Virus record (IMG/VR): IMGVR_UViG_3300027749_000065
Location: 34,811-98,810 of that record
Source of the DNA: a virus
Length of the DNA stretch: 64,000 nt
Strand: one strand, 5' to 3'
Made by a program: the position numbers and the translations under genes. Positions 38,239 through 48,294 of this stretch are shown piece after piece. Positions within the stretch are counted from its first letter, which is position 1. Each line of letters starts with the position of its first letter. Below the pieces are notes generated by a model. The model saw only the letters and a program-made list of their open reading frames with translations, was not told the origin of the DNA and made no database searches.

Positions 38239-40071
38239 ATGAGTAAAAAAATTAGTTATAGTGTTCGTGATTTTGCCGGACTAAGACAAGAATTGGTAAC
38301 TTTAACCAAAGATTATTATCCCGATTTAGTAAAAAATACAAATGATGCATCGATTTATTCCGTATTATTAGATATTAACGCTGCAGTCGCAGATAATTTA
38401 CATTTTCATATTGATAGGGTTTGGCAAGAAACAATGTTAGACTTTGCACAACAAAGACAATCATTATTCCATATTGCAAAAACTTATGGAATTAGGTTAC
38501 CTGGTTCAAGACCATCCGTTGCATTATGTGATTTTTCAATAAATGTTCCTGTTAGAGGTGATAAAGATGATGAAAGATATGAAGGTATTTTAAAATCTGG
38601 AGCACAAGTTTCAGGTGGAGGTCAAGTTTTTGAGACAATAGATGATATTGACTTTTCAAGTCCATTTAATAATAGGGGAGAATCAAACCGTTTAAAGATA
38701 CCTAATTTTGATGCAAATAATAAATTAATATCATATACCATAACAAAGAGAGAACCTGTAGTAAATGGTACAACAAGAATATTTAGAAGAGTTATTAGTT
38801 CGGTAGATCAAAAACCATTTTTAAAATTATATTTACCTGAACAAAATGTTTTAGGTGTTACTTCGGTTATACATAAAGAAGGAACGACATATTCATCAAA
38901 TCCAACATCGTCAGAATTTTATTCATCTCAAAATAAGTGGTACGAAGTTAAAACAATGATACAAGATAAAGTATTTATACCTGATCCAACATCTGTTTCG
39001 GACAGACAAAATTTTAAATCAGGTATTTATCTTCCTGTTAATAATAAATTTGTTACAGAATATACACCAGAAGGATATTTTTCATTAACGTTTGGTTCTG
39101 GTAGTGTTGACCCATTGTCTAATTTAGATGATTATATGAATGGAAATATGAGAGTTTCCTTGGGTTCATATTTAAATAATCTATCTTTAGGTTCGACACC
39201 AAAGATAAACACCACATTATTTGTTAAATATAGAATTGGTGGTGGTAAAGACTCTAATTTGGGTGTGGATGTCATAACAAGTGTTGATACTGTTGAATTT
39301 AATGTACAAGGTCCTGTTGGGTCGATAAATAATCAGGTGATTCAATCATTAAATGTGACAAATGTTACACCAGCAGTAGGTGGTGCAGACCAACCAACTG
39401 TTGAAGAAATTAGAAATATGGTTTCATTTAACTTTGCAGCACAAGATAGAGCGGTAACATTAAATGATTACAAATCGTTGATTGAAACTATGCCTTCAAC
39501 GTTTGGTGCACCTGCAAAGGTTAATGTTATGGAAGAAGATAATAAAATAAAAATTAAATTATTATCTTATGATTATCAGGGTAATTTAACAGATATAGTT
39601 TCAAATACATTAAAAAATAATATTTTATCATATCTTTCTGAATATAGAATGATAAATGATTATTTGGATATTGTAAGTGGTGAGGTTATTGATTTAGGAT
39701 TACAAATTGATTTACTTATAGATAAAAATTCAAGTCAGACGGATATTGTTAAAACAACCATACAAGACTGTATTACTTACTTTGATATTTCAAAAAGAAA
39801 AATGGGTGACCCATTATTTATCGGTGATTTAATGAAAATTATTGGTAGTGTTAATGGTGTAATAAATGTTGTAGATATTAGAGTTTATAATTTAAACGGT
39901 GGACAATATTCATCATCACAAGTTGCACAATCATTTGTAGATAGAACTACTCAAGAAATTCAACAATCAGATATGACGGTATTTATGAAATCAAATCAAA
40001 TTTATCAAATAAGATTTCCAAATACCGATATTATGGTAAGATTAAAAACTTTAGGAACGACTACATATTAA
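38239..40071 (+). CDS. gp6: Baseplate wedge protein gp6-like (J-family)
   Basis: The 610 residues (T4 gp6 has 660) start with a baseplate-J type N-terminus: YSVRDFAGLRQELVTLTKDYYPD (7-29, split by the RDF motif), then LLDINAAVADNLHFHIDRVWQET, the helix that marks this family, and GIRLPGSRPS. The C-terminal half holds the conserved core DQPTVEEIRNMVSFNF-like and DYKSLIETMP (near 413-422) and AQDRAVTLNDYK. gp6 dimers interlock to form the continuous ring of the inner baseplate and change conformation on contraction. The gp25-gp6 gene pair followed by a very large gene in the position of gp7 matches wedge organisation. Confidence 0.88.
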   Translation: MSKKISYSVRDFAGLRQELVTLTKDYYPDLVKNTNDASIYSVLLDINAAVADNLHFHIDRVWQETMLDFAQQRQSLFHIAKTYGIRLPGSRPSVALCDFSINVPVRGDKDDERYEGILKSGAQVSGGGQVFETIDDIDFSSPFNNRGESNRLKIPNFDANNKLISYTITKREPVVNGTTRIFRRVISSVDQKPFLKLYLPEQNVLGVTSVIHKEGTTYSSNPTSSEFYSSQNKWYEVKTMIQDKVFIPDPTSVSDRQNFKSGIYLPVNNKFVTEYTPEGYFSLTFGSGSVDPLSNLDDYMNGNMRVSLGSYLNNLSLGSTPKINTTLFVKYRIGGGKDSNLGVDVITSVDTVEFNVQGPVGSINNQVIQSLNVTNVTPAVGGADQPTVEEIRNMVSFNFAAQDRAVTLNDYKSLIETMPSTFGAPAKVNVMEEDNKIKIKLLSYDYQGNLTDIVSNTLKNNILSYLSEYRMINDYLDIVSGEVIDLGLQIDLLIDKNSSQTDIVKTTIQDCITYFDISKRKMGDPLFIGDLMKIIGSVNGVINVVDIRVYNLNGGQYSSSQVAQSFVDRTTQEIQQSDMTVFMKSNQIYQIRFPNTDIMVRLKTLGTTTY

Positions 40072-40114
40072 TTTTAAAATTATTTATATTAATATAAGAA
40101 AATATATTTTTTTC

Positions 40115-40123
40115 TATTTATAT
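40115..40123 (+). promoter_or_regulatory. Candidate late-type element TATTTATAT
   Basis: This element lies 4 bases before the ATG of the 1532-residue gene, preceded by a T tract. The spacing is similar to that before the gp14-like gene and the 56192 gene. Confidence 0.35.
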
Positions 40124-40127
40124 AAAT

Positions 40128-43100
40128 ATGGAATTACAAAAACATAGAATCGCAACCAATATTGGTGTAGATCAAAATATTACATTTGAACTAAAACAAA
40201 ATTATGATTTATTAGAAATATTAAGTATAAAAATAAGTCAAACAGATATTTATCGTTCATTTTGTAGTGATTATGGGGTTGTGTGTGGTAGAATTACCGC
40301 TAATAATGGATTTGGTATCCCAAATTGTCGAGTTTCAATTTTTGTACCAATTAAAGATATTGATACAACAGATCCAGTAATATCCGCATTATATCCTTAC
40401 ACTTCTGTTGAGGATAGGAATGAAAATAACTATCGTTATAATCTTTTACCTGCTAGAAAACAACACGGTGGACATAAACCAACTGGTACATTCCCTGACC
40501 AAGAAGACATATTAACAAGAGAAGAAGTTTTACAAGTATATCACGATTATTATAATTTCACAGTAAAAACAAATGATGCTGGTGATTTTATGATTTGGGG
40601 TGTCCCTTTAGGACAACAAACCATTCATGTGGATATTGATTTATCTGATATGGGTTGTTTTTCAATTAGACCATATGATTTCATAAGACATGGTGTGGCG
40701 GAAGACAGGTTTGATAGGTTTTATAAATTTAAATCAGATACGGATATAGATGGTCTACCACAAATAGTTAAATTTAATAAAACAATACAAGTTGTTCCAT
40801 TTTGGGGTAATAAAGATATATGTCAACTTGGTATCACTAGAGTGGATTTTGATTTATCTGAAAAAGGTATAAAAATAGAACCAATATCATTATTTTTATT
40901 ATCAACCGTAACAGATGATAATGGAGATGCAGTTAAAAGATCTGGTGTTATTAGGAAAAAAACAGGATATAAATGTAATCTAAAAACAAGAAAAGGACAA
41001 GTAGAGGGAGTAAGATTTAAAACGTCTAAAGTAATTGGTTCTGATGGTGTTTCTGAATACCCTGAATTAGAATATTTTGAACCTGGTGTGATTGATGAAG
41101 ATGGTAGTGCAATGTTAGTTATCCCAATGAATATGGAGTACACATACACCAATGAATTTGGTGAACAAGACATCACAAACGATCCAAACAAAGGTATTGC
41201 AACTACTACAACTGCAAGATTTAGAGTTGGTTTAGATGTTGGTAATGTGTCAACATTTAAAGGAACTGAATCGGCATATTATTTAATACCAAATATTCGT
41301 GAATTTAATTTAGATCCAAAAGGTTATAATGATTATGGTGAATATAACGAGACTATGTTATCATCATACGTGTTTTCCGATGTATTTGAGGATTATTTTA
41401 GAGTACCAACACCTACAGGTTCAACGTTATCATTAATGACAAATGAACAAAGAAATCATAAAATGGATTTAATGTTGGGTGTAAATAATGATGACATACC
41501 GGAAGACACATTTTATAAATTTATATATGGTAAGGTTTATACACCATCATCTTTTCAAGGTACGCACTATGAGGTTTCAACAATAGAATCTTTTTTTGGG
41601 TTATCAAGACGGGATGCATTTTTGGGGATTAAGGAAATTCGACCAAATGCAGAAGACGACTGTTCCGGTAGTGCGAATTATTTCCCAACAAATTATGGGT
41701 TTAAAAATAGAATAAAATTTGGGTTATTAATAACCCAAATTTTATTATTTCTTCAATTTATTTTTGCAGTTATTTTTATTAAAATCTTTGAATTTTTAGG
41801 TAGAATATTTAGGTCTATTGGACAATCTTTATATGACGTATATTTTGGGTGGCCGTTTAATTGGAGACCTTTTTGTAGAATTGGTGAGAATTTTATGAAT
41901 ACTGCGTATGTTCTACAAGATAGGGGAACTAAACAGTTACCATTAACTGTTTATCCTGAATGTGAGGAATGTACTAGTGATACTGGTTCAGATAATAACA
42001 ATCAAAATACTAATGATAATTTTTGTTGTATTGGTGAAGTAAAGTGTAAAGTCTTTGGAGTCGGAGTCGATACAGTCACTGGTTATGGTGATAAAGTCAT
42101 GTTAATCCCTTTTGAAATTAGAACAGGTACAACAACTGGTAGTACATTTCTTAGCGGTATGACATTAAACGAAACAAGTTCTAGAAGTTTTTCATATACT
42201 GGAAATACAACGTACACACCACAAAATTTAGACATAAATTCATTACAACAATTACATGACTCCTCACATTTATTAGACCCAACTTTAATACCAGAGGGAG
42301 ACTATAACAATTCTCGTTTTTATGCACATATTTATCCAATTATTGATGATAATATATTACCATACAGTGCAACTACAAAACCACAAACTGGTATTGTTAA
42401 ATCAAGTACTTTTGCTGATAGTATTGTTTATTTTAATTATAATGGAGCAGCAGTTGAAATTAATAGTTTAATTTCGTTTGGTTCAAATATTCAAGATTAT
42501 CCTAGTTTAAATATATTAGGTTTTCATATTGATGGAACAAATAATTGGTTTAATAACGAATCGTACCCCAATTATTATAATAGCGTTACTAATCAAAATG
42601 TTTTGGCAAATATATTTGACGTATATGGTCATCATTTAAATACCAATAATAAAACTGACTGGATTTCTGCGAATTACACTTATGAAGAATTTACTAATAA
42701 TTTTGGTTTAAATTATGATAATTATGGTCAAAAAAGGTCAGGATCGAGTCAAGAAGACGGACGTTATAATGGTGCAGGTGTTGTTCGTGATCTTGGTTTA
42801 TATGCGGTTTTAAGAATATATGATAGGGCGGCACCTTTAACAGAAAAATCAACGTCTGGAAATACTTTGTCAATTGAGACCGGATGTGAAAAATATGATA
42901 AATTATATAATGAAACAACATCATTAGCATATTTATGGGCAAATAGTAATGTTACATATGGTAACCCATATTTACCTCATAACCCAGATACCGGATTTGA
43001 CCCTAACTCAATATACCACATTAACGGTTTTGTAATAAGTAAAACAAAACCAAGTGGATCTTCATACTCTGGTTATACTATTATGGCAGATATCTCTGCG

Positions 43101-44726
43101 AGTGAAAATACTGATAGGTTACCAAGATATTCTCCTTGGGGTTGTATCAGTAGTTCATATTTTGATAGAAAAACAAAAACAGGTTTATCGGAAGTAAGGG
43201 ATGGGGTTTTTACATGTATTCCTGTTATTAAAGGAAAATCAAATAATTTCGATTTTTTATTAGAATGGTATCGTAGGAAAAGAGTACATTCATTTTTTTG
43301 TGGTGGGGTATTAAATTATTCTTATATTGATAATTGGTTAAACGGTTTATTATATATGTTTAAATTTGATTTTAGAATCAAATGGGATAATCAAGCAATA
43401 TATGATTTAAACCAAAGAGGGTCAAAATTTCCGAGGGAGTTATTATTTTATGATGTATACCAACAAAAATTTTATTACAGAAGTACACCTTATAATCCTA
43501 ATACTAAAACATTTACGGGTCAATGGGATAGCGGTGGTTTTAAAGGTTTAATAAGACCTACAACAGTATATGATGTTGGTGTTAGAGACGAATTTTTATA
43601 TGAAATTTGTTATGACCCAAGAGTTGACCCATCGTGTTCTGTTATTAGAGATATTGGGTCAACATCATATCAAGATCCTGCAAATATACTTGAACATGTC
43701 ATTGATTATAGAATGGATGTTAGTGGAGCAAAAACAAATGTTGAAGATTTTTTTAGTAAATCACAATGGGGTCCGTCTGACCCAAATTTACTTGTGTCAT
43801 TAGTGGGCGTTGGTGTTGCTGGACTTGCAGCACCTGCAGTTACAACTTTATTAAATAATTCTAAAGTTTTGGATGGTGATATTACTCAATTAATGTCAAT
43901 TAATAATGAGGTAGGAATTGAAGCGTTTGATTTAGATGTACCACATTATTTTAATTATAATAATGAATTTATGGATCCAGAAAACACAATGTATAGTGGT
44001 TATTTTGGGAATACAGGTTTAACAGGTCAATGGGGTCCAACACCAATTGATTTTAAATTAGATGCCGATGGTAGATTTGTAAGATTATGTTTAAATAATA
44101 GACTAGGTGATTACACACAAAAAGTACCATTTTATTTATGGGAAAAATATGGTGATGGTTTTGGTGCATCAGGTGGTTTAAGTGACCAACAAACATTTTT
44201 AAAAAACCCATCTACAATTGCATCAATGAAACTTCAAAGAATATTTTCAATTGGAAGTGAAACAGGAACAACAACTAACTACGTAATGGCAGATGGTGAG
44301 GAAGAATATATGTTAAAACCAATTACAAAAGATCATGACACTTTTAAATGGCCAGGTAATTATGGTAGTTCAATCGAAAGATTTGAATATATAAAATATA
44401 GTGGAACACCCAATTTATATTTTGGTGCAGCAAGTGGTGAAACAGAAGGTGATTTATGGTTAAATATTACTGGAGGGTCTTTTAATAGTGTAGGAGGTCC
44501 ATCAGGAACAACATATGTCGTGGTTAATAAAACATGGACACCAATGGGTTATTATGATAAAAATAATCAAATATTTTTACCACAAACTGTTAATAATTAC
44601 ACAGGAACAAAACAAGTTTTATCAACCGGGTTTCATTTTTATTTTGGATTAAGACCTGGACAAACATCATATAATAAACTAATAAAATATTATGGTCCTA
44701 AAGGAGCATTTCCACCAGCAGAGTAA
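40128..44726 (+). CDS. Very large baseplate wedge protein at gp7 position (1532 aa)
   Basis: Synteny after gp25 and gp6 suggests the wedge backbone protein (T4 gp7 has 1032 residues), but no convincing residue match is recalled. The N-terminal ~200 residues include a beta sandwich like a carboxypeptidase regulatory domain (VCGRITANNGFGIPNCRVS near 51-69, then TNDAGDFMIWGVPLGQQTI). At about 532-558 there is a long hydrophobic helix (LLITQILLFLQFIFAVIF), flanked by basic and aromatic residues and then a Cys-rich stretch (CEECTS, CCIGEVKC). That is unusual for a baseplate protein. The C-terminal ~300 residues are Gly/Tyr-rich beta structure. A 36-bp perfect palindrome in the gene coincides with the start of the hydrophobic segment. 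The next gene overlaps by 1 base. Confidence 0.6.
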   Translation: MELQKHRIATNIGVDQNITFELKQNYDLLEILSIKISQTDIYRSFCSDYGVVCGRITANNGFGIPNCRVSIFVPIKDIDTTDPVISALYPYTSVEDRNENNYRYNLLPARKQHGGHKPTGTFPDQEDILTREEVLQVYHDYYNFTVKTNDAGDFMIWGVPLGQQTIHVDIDLSDMGCFSIRPYDFIRHGVAEDRFDRFYKFKSDTDIDGLPQIVKFNKTIQVVPFWGNKDICQLGITRVDFDLSEKGIKIEPISLFLLSTVTDDNGDAVKRSGVIRKKTGYKCNLKTRKGQVEGVRFKTSKVIGSDGVSEYPELEYFEPGVIDEDGSAMLVIPMNMEYTYTNEFGEQDITNDPNKGIATTTTARFRVGLDVGNVSTFKGTESAYYLIPNIREFNLDPKGYNDYGEYNETMLSSYVFSDVFEDYFRVPTPTGSTLSLMTNEQRNHKMDLMLGVNNDDIPEDTFYKFIYGKVYTPSSFQGTHYEVSTIESFFGLSRRDAFLGIKEIRPNAEDDCSGSANYFPTNYGFKNRIKFGLLITQILLFLQFIFAVIFIKIFEFLGRIFRSIGQSLYDVYFGWPFNWRPFCRIGENFMNTAYVLQDRGTKQLPLTVYPECEECTSDTGSDNNNQNTNDNFCCIGEVKCKVFGVGVDTVTGYGDKVMLIPFEIRTGTTTGSTFLSGMTLNETSSRSFSYTGNTTYTPQNLDINSLQQLHDSSHLLDPTLIPEGDYNNSRFYAHIYPIIDDNILPYSATTKPQTGIVKSSTFADSIVYFNYNGAAVEINSLISFGSNIQDYPSLNILGFHIDGTNNWFNNESYPNYYNSVTNQNVLANIFDVYGHHLNTNNKTDWISANYTYEEFTNNFGLNYDNYGQKRSGSSQEDGRYNGAGVVRDLGLYAVLRIYDRAAPLTEKSTSGNTLSIETGCEKYDKLYNETTSLAYLWANSNVTYGNPYLPHNPDTGFDPNSIYHINGFVISKTKPSGSSYSGYTIMADISASENTDRLPRYSPWGCISSSYFDRKTKTGLSEVRDGVFTCIPVIKGKSNNFDFLLEWYRRKRVHSFFCGGVLNYSYIDNWLNGLLYMFKFDFRIKWDNQAIYDLNQRGSKFPRELLFYDVYQQKFYYRSTPYNPNTKTFTGQWDSGGFKGLIRPTTVYDVGVRDEFLYEICYDPRVDPSCSVIRDIGSTSYQDPANILEHVIDYRMDVSGAKTNVEDFFSKSQWGPSDPNLLVSLVGVGVAGLAAPAVTTLLNNSKVLDGDITQLMSINNEVGIEAFDLDVPHYFNYNNEFMDPENTMYSGYFGNTGLTGQWGPTPIDFKLDADGRFVRLCLNNRLGDYTQKVPFYLWEKYGDGFGASGGLSDQQTFLKNPSTIASMKLQRIFSIGSETGTTTNYVMADGEEEYMLKPITKDHDTFKWPGNYGSSIERFEYIKYSGTPNLYFGAASGETEGDLWLNITGGSFNSVGGPSGTTYVVVNKTWTPMGYYDKNNQIFLPQTVNNYTGTKQVLSTGFHFYFGLRPGQTSYNKLIKYYGPKGAFPPAE
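41711..41746. repeat. 36-bp perfect palindrome inside coding sequence
   Basis: The half-site AATAAAATTTGGGTTATT is followed with no gap by its exact reverse complement. It codes for the residues leading into the hydrophobic helix of the gp7-position protein. Confidence 0.95.
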
Positions 44727-46528
44727 TGGAAAATAAAAGAATATTATTACCTACTAAAAGGTATTTTAAAGCCGAAGAACAAGATATTAATCTAAGAATT
44801 AACTTAGAAAAAGAAGAAATATTACTTAGAGAAGGTGATATGGACATTTCATTAAATTTAGGAGATTTATTTGAAAAAGAAAGAAACCAATGTAATAACT
44901 ATAAAATTTATGGAAAAATTAAAATGATTTTTCGTAATATGTATAGCGGAAATACAGAATATCTTTATCTTAAAAATAGACTTTATTTATTGACTAATGG
45001 GGCAATAAAAGGTGATTGGTCGGGTTATCTACCATATGATGAATTCGCATTTTTAAGAAGGGATTTATTAAGGGAACAAAACTTACCTGGTTCAGGAAGT
45101 ACATTGGGGACTTTCACTCCAAATATAAATTTAACATCTGGTGATATCGGACATACAATTGTAACACCCATAACAGCACCATATCAGAATTGGAATTTAT
45201 ATATGACATATGTATACTCTGCGGACACACAATTTTCAATGGGTTATAGTTTATCTGGTGGTACTGACTTCAATTTTGTCTCAGGTGATGGAATCCCATT
45301 TAGAGTTTATGATAATGGTAATAGTTACACATTTATCAGTCCTGTTGAACACAATATTAATATTGGCGAATATCTTATAATATCAGGTGGGACATTAAAT
45401 TATAGTGTTCCTATATCAGGAAGGACTTTTTATGTTGATGATATAGGTAATGAAACATATAATTCTAAAAAACATGTTATTAATATATTAAAAAATCAAT
45501 TTTCATCTGGTACAACAATAGGTAATGTTATATTAGGTAAGAGATGTGTAAATATTGACGATATTGATGGAACTACATCACAATATTATGTACATAAACT
45601 TAAAACATTAACAGATATTAATGGATATATAATGGATAAAGTTGGATTTGAAAGTCCAATTTTTGAGGAAGAAAAAAAAGTTTTATTTGAAAATTATAAT
45701 GGTGATAATGATGTAATTGTTGAAAGAAACAGGATGGAATCAGTTCTTTTTGATTTTAAACAAAATTTAACTTTAACTGGTTTAACAAATAATTTAGGAT
45801 TAACACCAACTGAAGTTTATGTAACAACAATTTTTAGAAATGGTAATGGTTATTTTGATTATCCACCAAAAGTAGGTTTTAAATTTAATTTTCATGACAG
45901 TTGGGTTGATACACATTTTAGTGGTTCGTCATCAAATGAAACCGCATTAACAAGTATCGATTTTACAGGTAATACTAATGAATATGGTTACACTGGATAT
46001 ACTTTTAAAAGTGGGGTTACATTACCTGTTGGTACTATTTTAACAGGTTCATTTATGGAATATAATATATCAGAATTAAAAGAAAGAGTAATATCTGAAA
46101 CTTTTCATAAGATGACAATACCAAAAAACATTTTTGATTATAATCAAGATAACCCTATAGTATATTCAGGATCATCAAGTGAAAATAAATTTGGATTATA
46201 TTATCAACCACATTATAGAGTAAAACTAAGACAAGAATCACCATATATTGAAACTTCTGACACCAATAATATTTATGGGTTACCAGAGAATACAAAATAT
46301 TTTGAAAAAGATGGTTTATGGAAGTGGAGAGATTTATACGATCATGGTTATATAGATGAAGATGGTGATGGAACAGATTTTCCATTTGTTAATAATTGTC
46401 ATGCGGTTAAAGTAGATATAAATTTCTATTTAAGAAATGAAAAATATTATATTAATAAAAAAGATGGTATTATTGATTTTTATGATACAACATCAAATCC
46501 TAATTCAAACAAAAATATTATTTGTTAA
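44726..46528 (+). CDS. Virion structural protein, probable outer baseplate (600 aa)
   Basis: I do not recognise the family. The N-terminal ~110 residues are charged and alternate strands and helices (DINLRINLEKEEILLREGD near 19-37; a helix FLRRDLLREQN near 108-118). The remainder is Gly/Thr/Asn-rich beta structure with motifs such as FTGNTNEYGYTGYTF and a coiled central segment (FEEEKKVLFENYNG). It is chained to its neighbours by TAATG stop/start overlaps on both sides, so it is part of a four-gene translational unit from the gp7-position gene to 48245. T4 places gp8 here, but similarity to gp8 is not evident by eye. Confidence 0.6.
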   Translation: MENKRILLPTKRYFKAEEQDINLRINLEKEEILLREGDMDISLNLGDLFEKERNQCNNYKIYGKIKMIFRNMYSGNTEYLYLKNRLYLLTNGAIKGDWSGYLPYDEFAFLRRDLLREQNLPGSGSTLGTFTPNINLTSGDIGHTIVTPITAPYQNWNLYMTYVYSADTQFSMGYSLSGGTDFNFVSGDGIPFRVYDNGNSYTFISPVEHNINIGEYLIISGGTLNYSVPISGRTFYVDDIGNETYNSKKHVINILKNQFSSGTTIGNVILGKRCVNIDDIDGTTSQYYVHKLKTLTDINGYIMDKVGFESPIFEEEKKVLFENYNGDNDVIVERNRMESVLFDFKQNLTLTGLTNNLGLTPTEVYVTTIFRNGNGYFDYPPKVGFKFNFHDSWVDTHFSGSSSNETALTSIDFTGNTNEYGYTGYTFKSGVTLPVGTILTGSFMEYNISELKERVISETFHKMTIPKNIFDYNQDNPIVYSGSSSENKFGLYYQPHYRVKLRQESPYIETSDTNNIYGLPENTKYFEKDGLWKWRDLYDHGYIDEDGDGTDFPFVNNCHAVKVDINFYLRNEKYYINKKDGIIDFYDTTSNPNSNKNIIC

Positions 46529-47325
46529 TGGAAATTTTACAAACAAAACAAAATTTAAACTTAGTTTTAAATGGTGAACAACATTTCAAAACAGATGCGG
46601 GTTGGCAAGAAAATTTAATAGATTTTGAAACAGAAATATTAAGTGATATTATAAACCCAATAGATAATTATGAAACTATTAGATATATACATAAACCATA
46701 TGTATCCACAAATAATGTAAACCAAACAGATATTTGGTTCTATTTTTATTTCTTAGATAGTGGTGCAACATACAATAATGGTTTAGATTATAGTTTAGTT
46801 GGTATTTCTCCAAAAGATAATATGTTAATGTTAAAACATACAAGTAAAAGTTTTTTTAGGTTGGAATTTTTTAAAACCCCAAATGATGAAGCTCCTGATA
46901 GAAATAATCGTAAACTAGTAATGTCAAGAAATTTATCATTGCCATTAGGTGAAAAATACTTTTATACTGGTATTAAACATAATATTTTTTTACCAGTATT
47001 TACGGGTAGTAACTATAGAAATAAGGAGAATATGTATTTATTTTGGTTCATGGATGATAGTGCATTAACACCAAAAACATTAACCGGAAATACTTTTTGG
47101 ATGACAGGTAAATTTTTTAATGCTATTGACGGTACTAAAATGGATTTCACAACAACTGGTTTAACATATGGTCAAGAAGTGGTGGAAACAAGAGATATGT
47201 ACTATAAAATGGTTATAGATAGGACAGATTATTCATATCAAATTTTTAGATATAATGGAACAACAACAGGAGATAGGATAGGTGAATCAAATGACCCAAT
47301 TAAATTTTATGAAAAACGACAATAA
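46528..47325 (+). CDS. Virion structural protein (265 aa)
   Basis: The start is taken as the ATG in the TAATG overlap with the previous stop; a TTG two codons upstream is possible but less likely. The protein is a beta-rich, Trp/Phe-containing single domain (NLVLNGEQHFKTDAGWQEN near 10-28, then YIHKPYVSTNNVNQTDIW, FYFYFLDSG). It ends with a segment NDPIKFYEKRQ close in style to the ends of its neighbours. There are no signal peptide, membrane or catalytic motifs. Position within the TAATG-linked chain suggests a baseplate or fibre-attachment protein. Family unknown. Confidence 0.6.
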   Translation: MEILQTKQNLNLVLNGEQHFKTDAGWQENLIDFETEILSDIINPIDNYETIRYIHKPYVSTNNVNQTDIWFYFYFLDSGATYNNGLDYSLVGISPKDNMLMLKHTSKSFFRLEFFKTPNDEAPDRNNRKLVMSRNLSLPLGEKYFYTGIKHNIFLPVFTGSNYRNKENMYLFWFMDDSALTPKTLTGNTFWMTGKFFNAIDGTKMDFTTTGLTYGQEVVETRDMYYKMVIDRTDYSYQIFRYNGTTTGDRIGESNDPIKFYEKRQ

Positions 47326-48245
47326 TGGAAAATAAATACCAAATATTACATAATACAGGTATAACATCTTATCAAATACCAATTTATTTAGAATCAACCG
47401 TGGATGAAATGGGAGTTATGGTTGGATTTGATGGGGATTTAATGCAAGTGGAACAATTATGTAATTTCTCATATACTCAAACGGGTTCAACAATACAAGT
47501 TTATAATACAGTAGATTCTTCACAATTAAGACATATTGTTGATCAGGTATTCACAATAGATTGGGGAGATGGTAATTTATCTGGAATTACGGTTAGTCAA
47601 AACGTAAATCAAAATTTACCAACATTAACACATACATATAGTACACCTTCTGATTACACCGTATCTATTTTATTAAATTCTCCTTGGAATTCACAAACAT
47701 TAAGTAAAAATATAAAAGTACCTAAAAATATATCTATTATAAATCCATTAGGTACTTTTAGTGGGTTCACAATCCCATATACTGATATAACAGGACAAAC
47801 ACAGGACTATATTAATAATTTAGACTATACAAATCACACCGGATTTACTACATTCTCATTTGCAGCGTTAGGTAGAAGTAGAATTAGTGAAAAGAAATTA
47901 TATGGAAGTAACACATACAATGGTGTAACAGGCGGTACTACTGTTGATGGTATTATTTATAGTTCATACACTATTGATTATTTAACATATACTGATTATG
48001 CGGATGGGATAACTTCAATTACAGGAAAAACAAATGATTTTCAGAAAGAAGAGTTGTTTAATCAAATGTTAACAAGAAATGAACATTTTATTGGATTTAT
48101 TGATGATCCAGTAGTTTATTCTGATATATTTGTGGAAAGAGGTAAATTAGGTATTATGGAAAATAATTTAAGATTAGGAGAGATTGATAATACTGGTGAG
48201 TTGGAAATTTATGGGGATAAATTTTTTAATATTAAAAAACAATAA
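47325..48245 (+). CDS. Virion structural protein with PKD-like domain (306 aa)
   Basis: Residues about 60-125 look like a PKD/Ig-type beta sandwich. The strand QVFTIDWGDGN (with the hallmark WGDG turn) is followed by LPTLTHTYSTPSDYTVSI, where the HTY...G/D-Y-T-V pattern closes the fold. PKD domains bind carbohydrate or protein surfaces and are common in Bacteroidota cell-surface proteins. The C-terminal third has helical and strand segments (FQKEELFNQMLTRNEHF, then VYSDIFVERGKLGIMEN, FVERG being typical of phage tail proteins). It is TAATG-linked upstream and closes the translational unit before the next late-type element. Confidence 0.65.
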   Translation: MENKYQILHNTGITSYQIPIYLESTVDEMGVMVGFDGDLMQVEQLCNFSYTQTGSTIQVYNTVDSSQLRHIVDQVFTIDWGDGNLSGITVSQNVNQNLPTLTHTYSTPSDYTVSILLNSPWNSQTLSKNIKVPKNISIINPLGTFSGFTIPYTDITGQTQDYINNLDYTNHTGFTTFSFAALGRSRISEKKLYGSNTYNGVTGGTTVDGIIYSSYTIDYLTYTDYADGITSITGKTNDFQKEELFNQMLTRNEHFIGFIDDPVVYSDIFVERGKLGIMENNLRLGEIDNTGELEIYGDKFFNIKKQ

Positions 48246-48251
48246 AATTTA

Positions 48252-48260
48252 TATTTATAA
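48252..48260 (+). promoter_or_regulatory. Candidate late-type element TATTTATAA
   Basis: An exact copy lies 34 bases before the next start codon and is followed by an A-rich leader, like the one before the tail tube gene. Confidence 0.42.
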
Positions 48261-48294
48261 AAAGAGATAAATAATTAATTAAAAAAATAAAAAA

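Noticed and set aside
41930-41953. 10-bp inverted repeat with a 4-base loop about 200 bases after the 36-bp palindrome
   Set aside because: Perfect but at chance level on its own, and no function is apparent in coding sequence.
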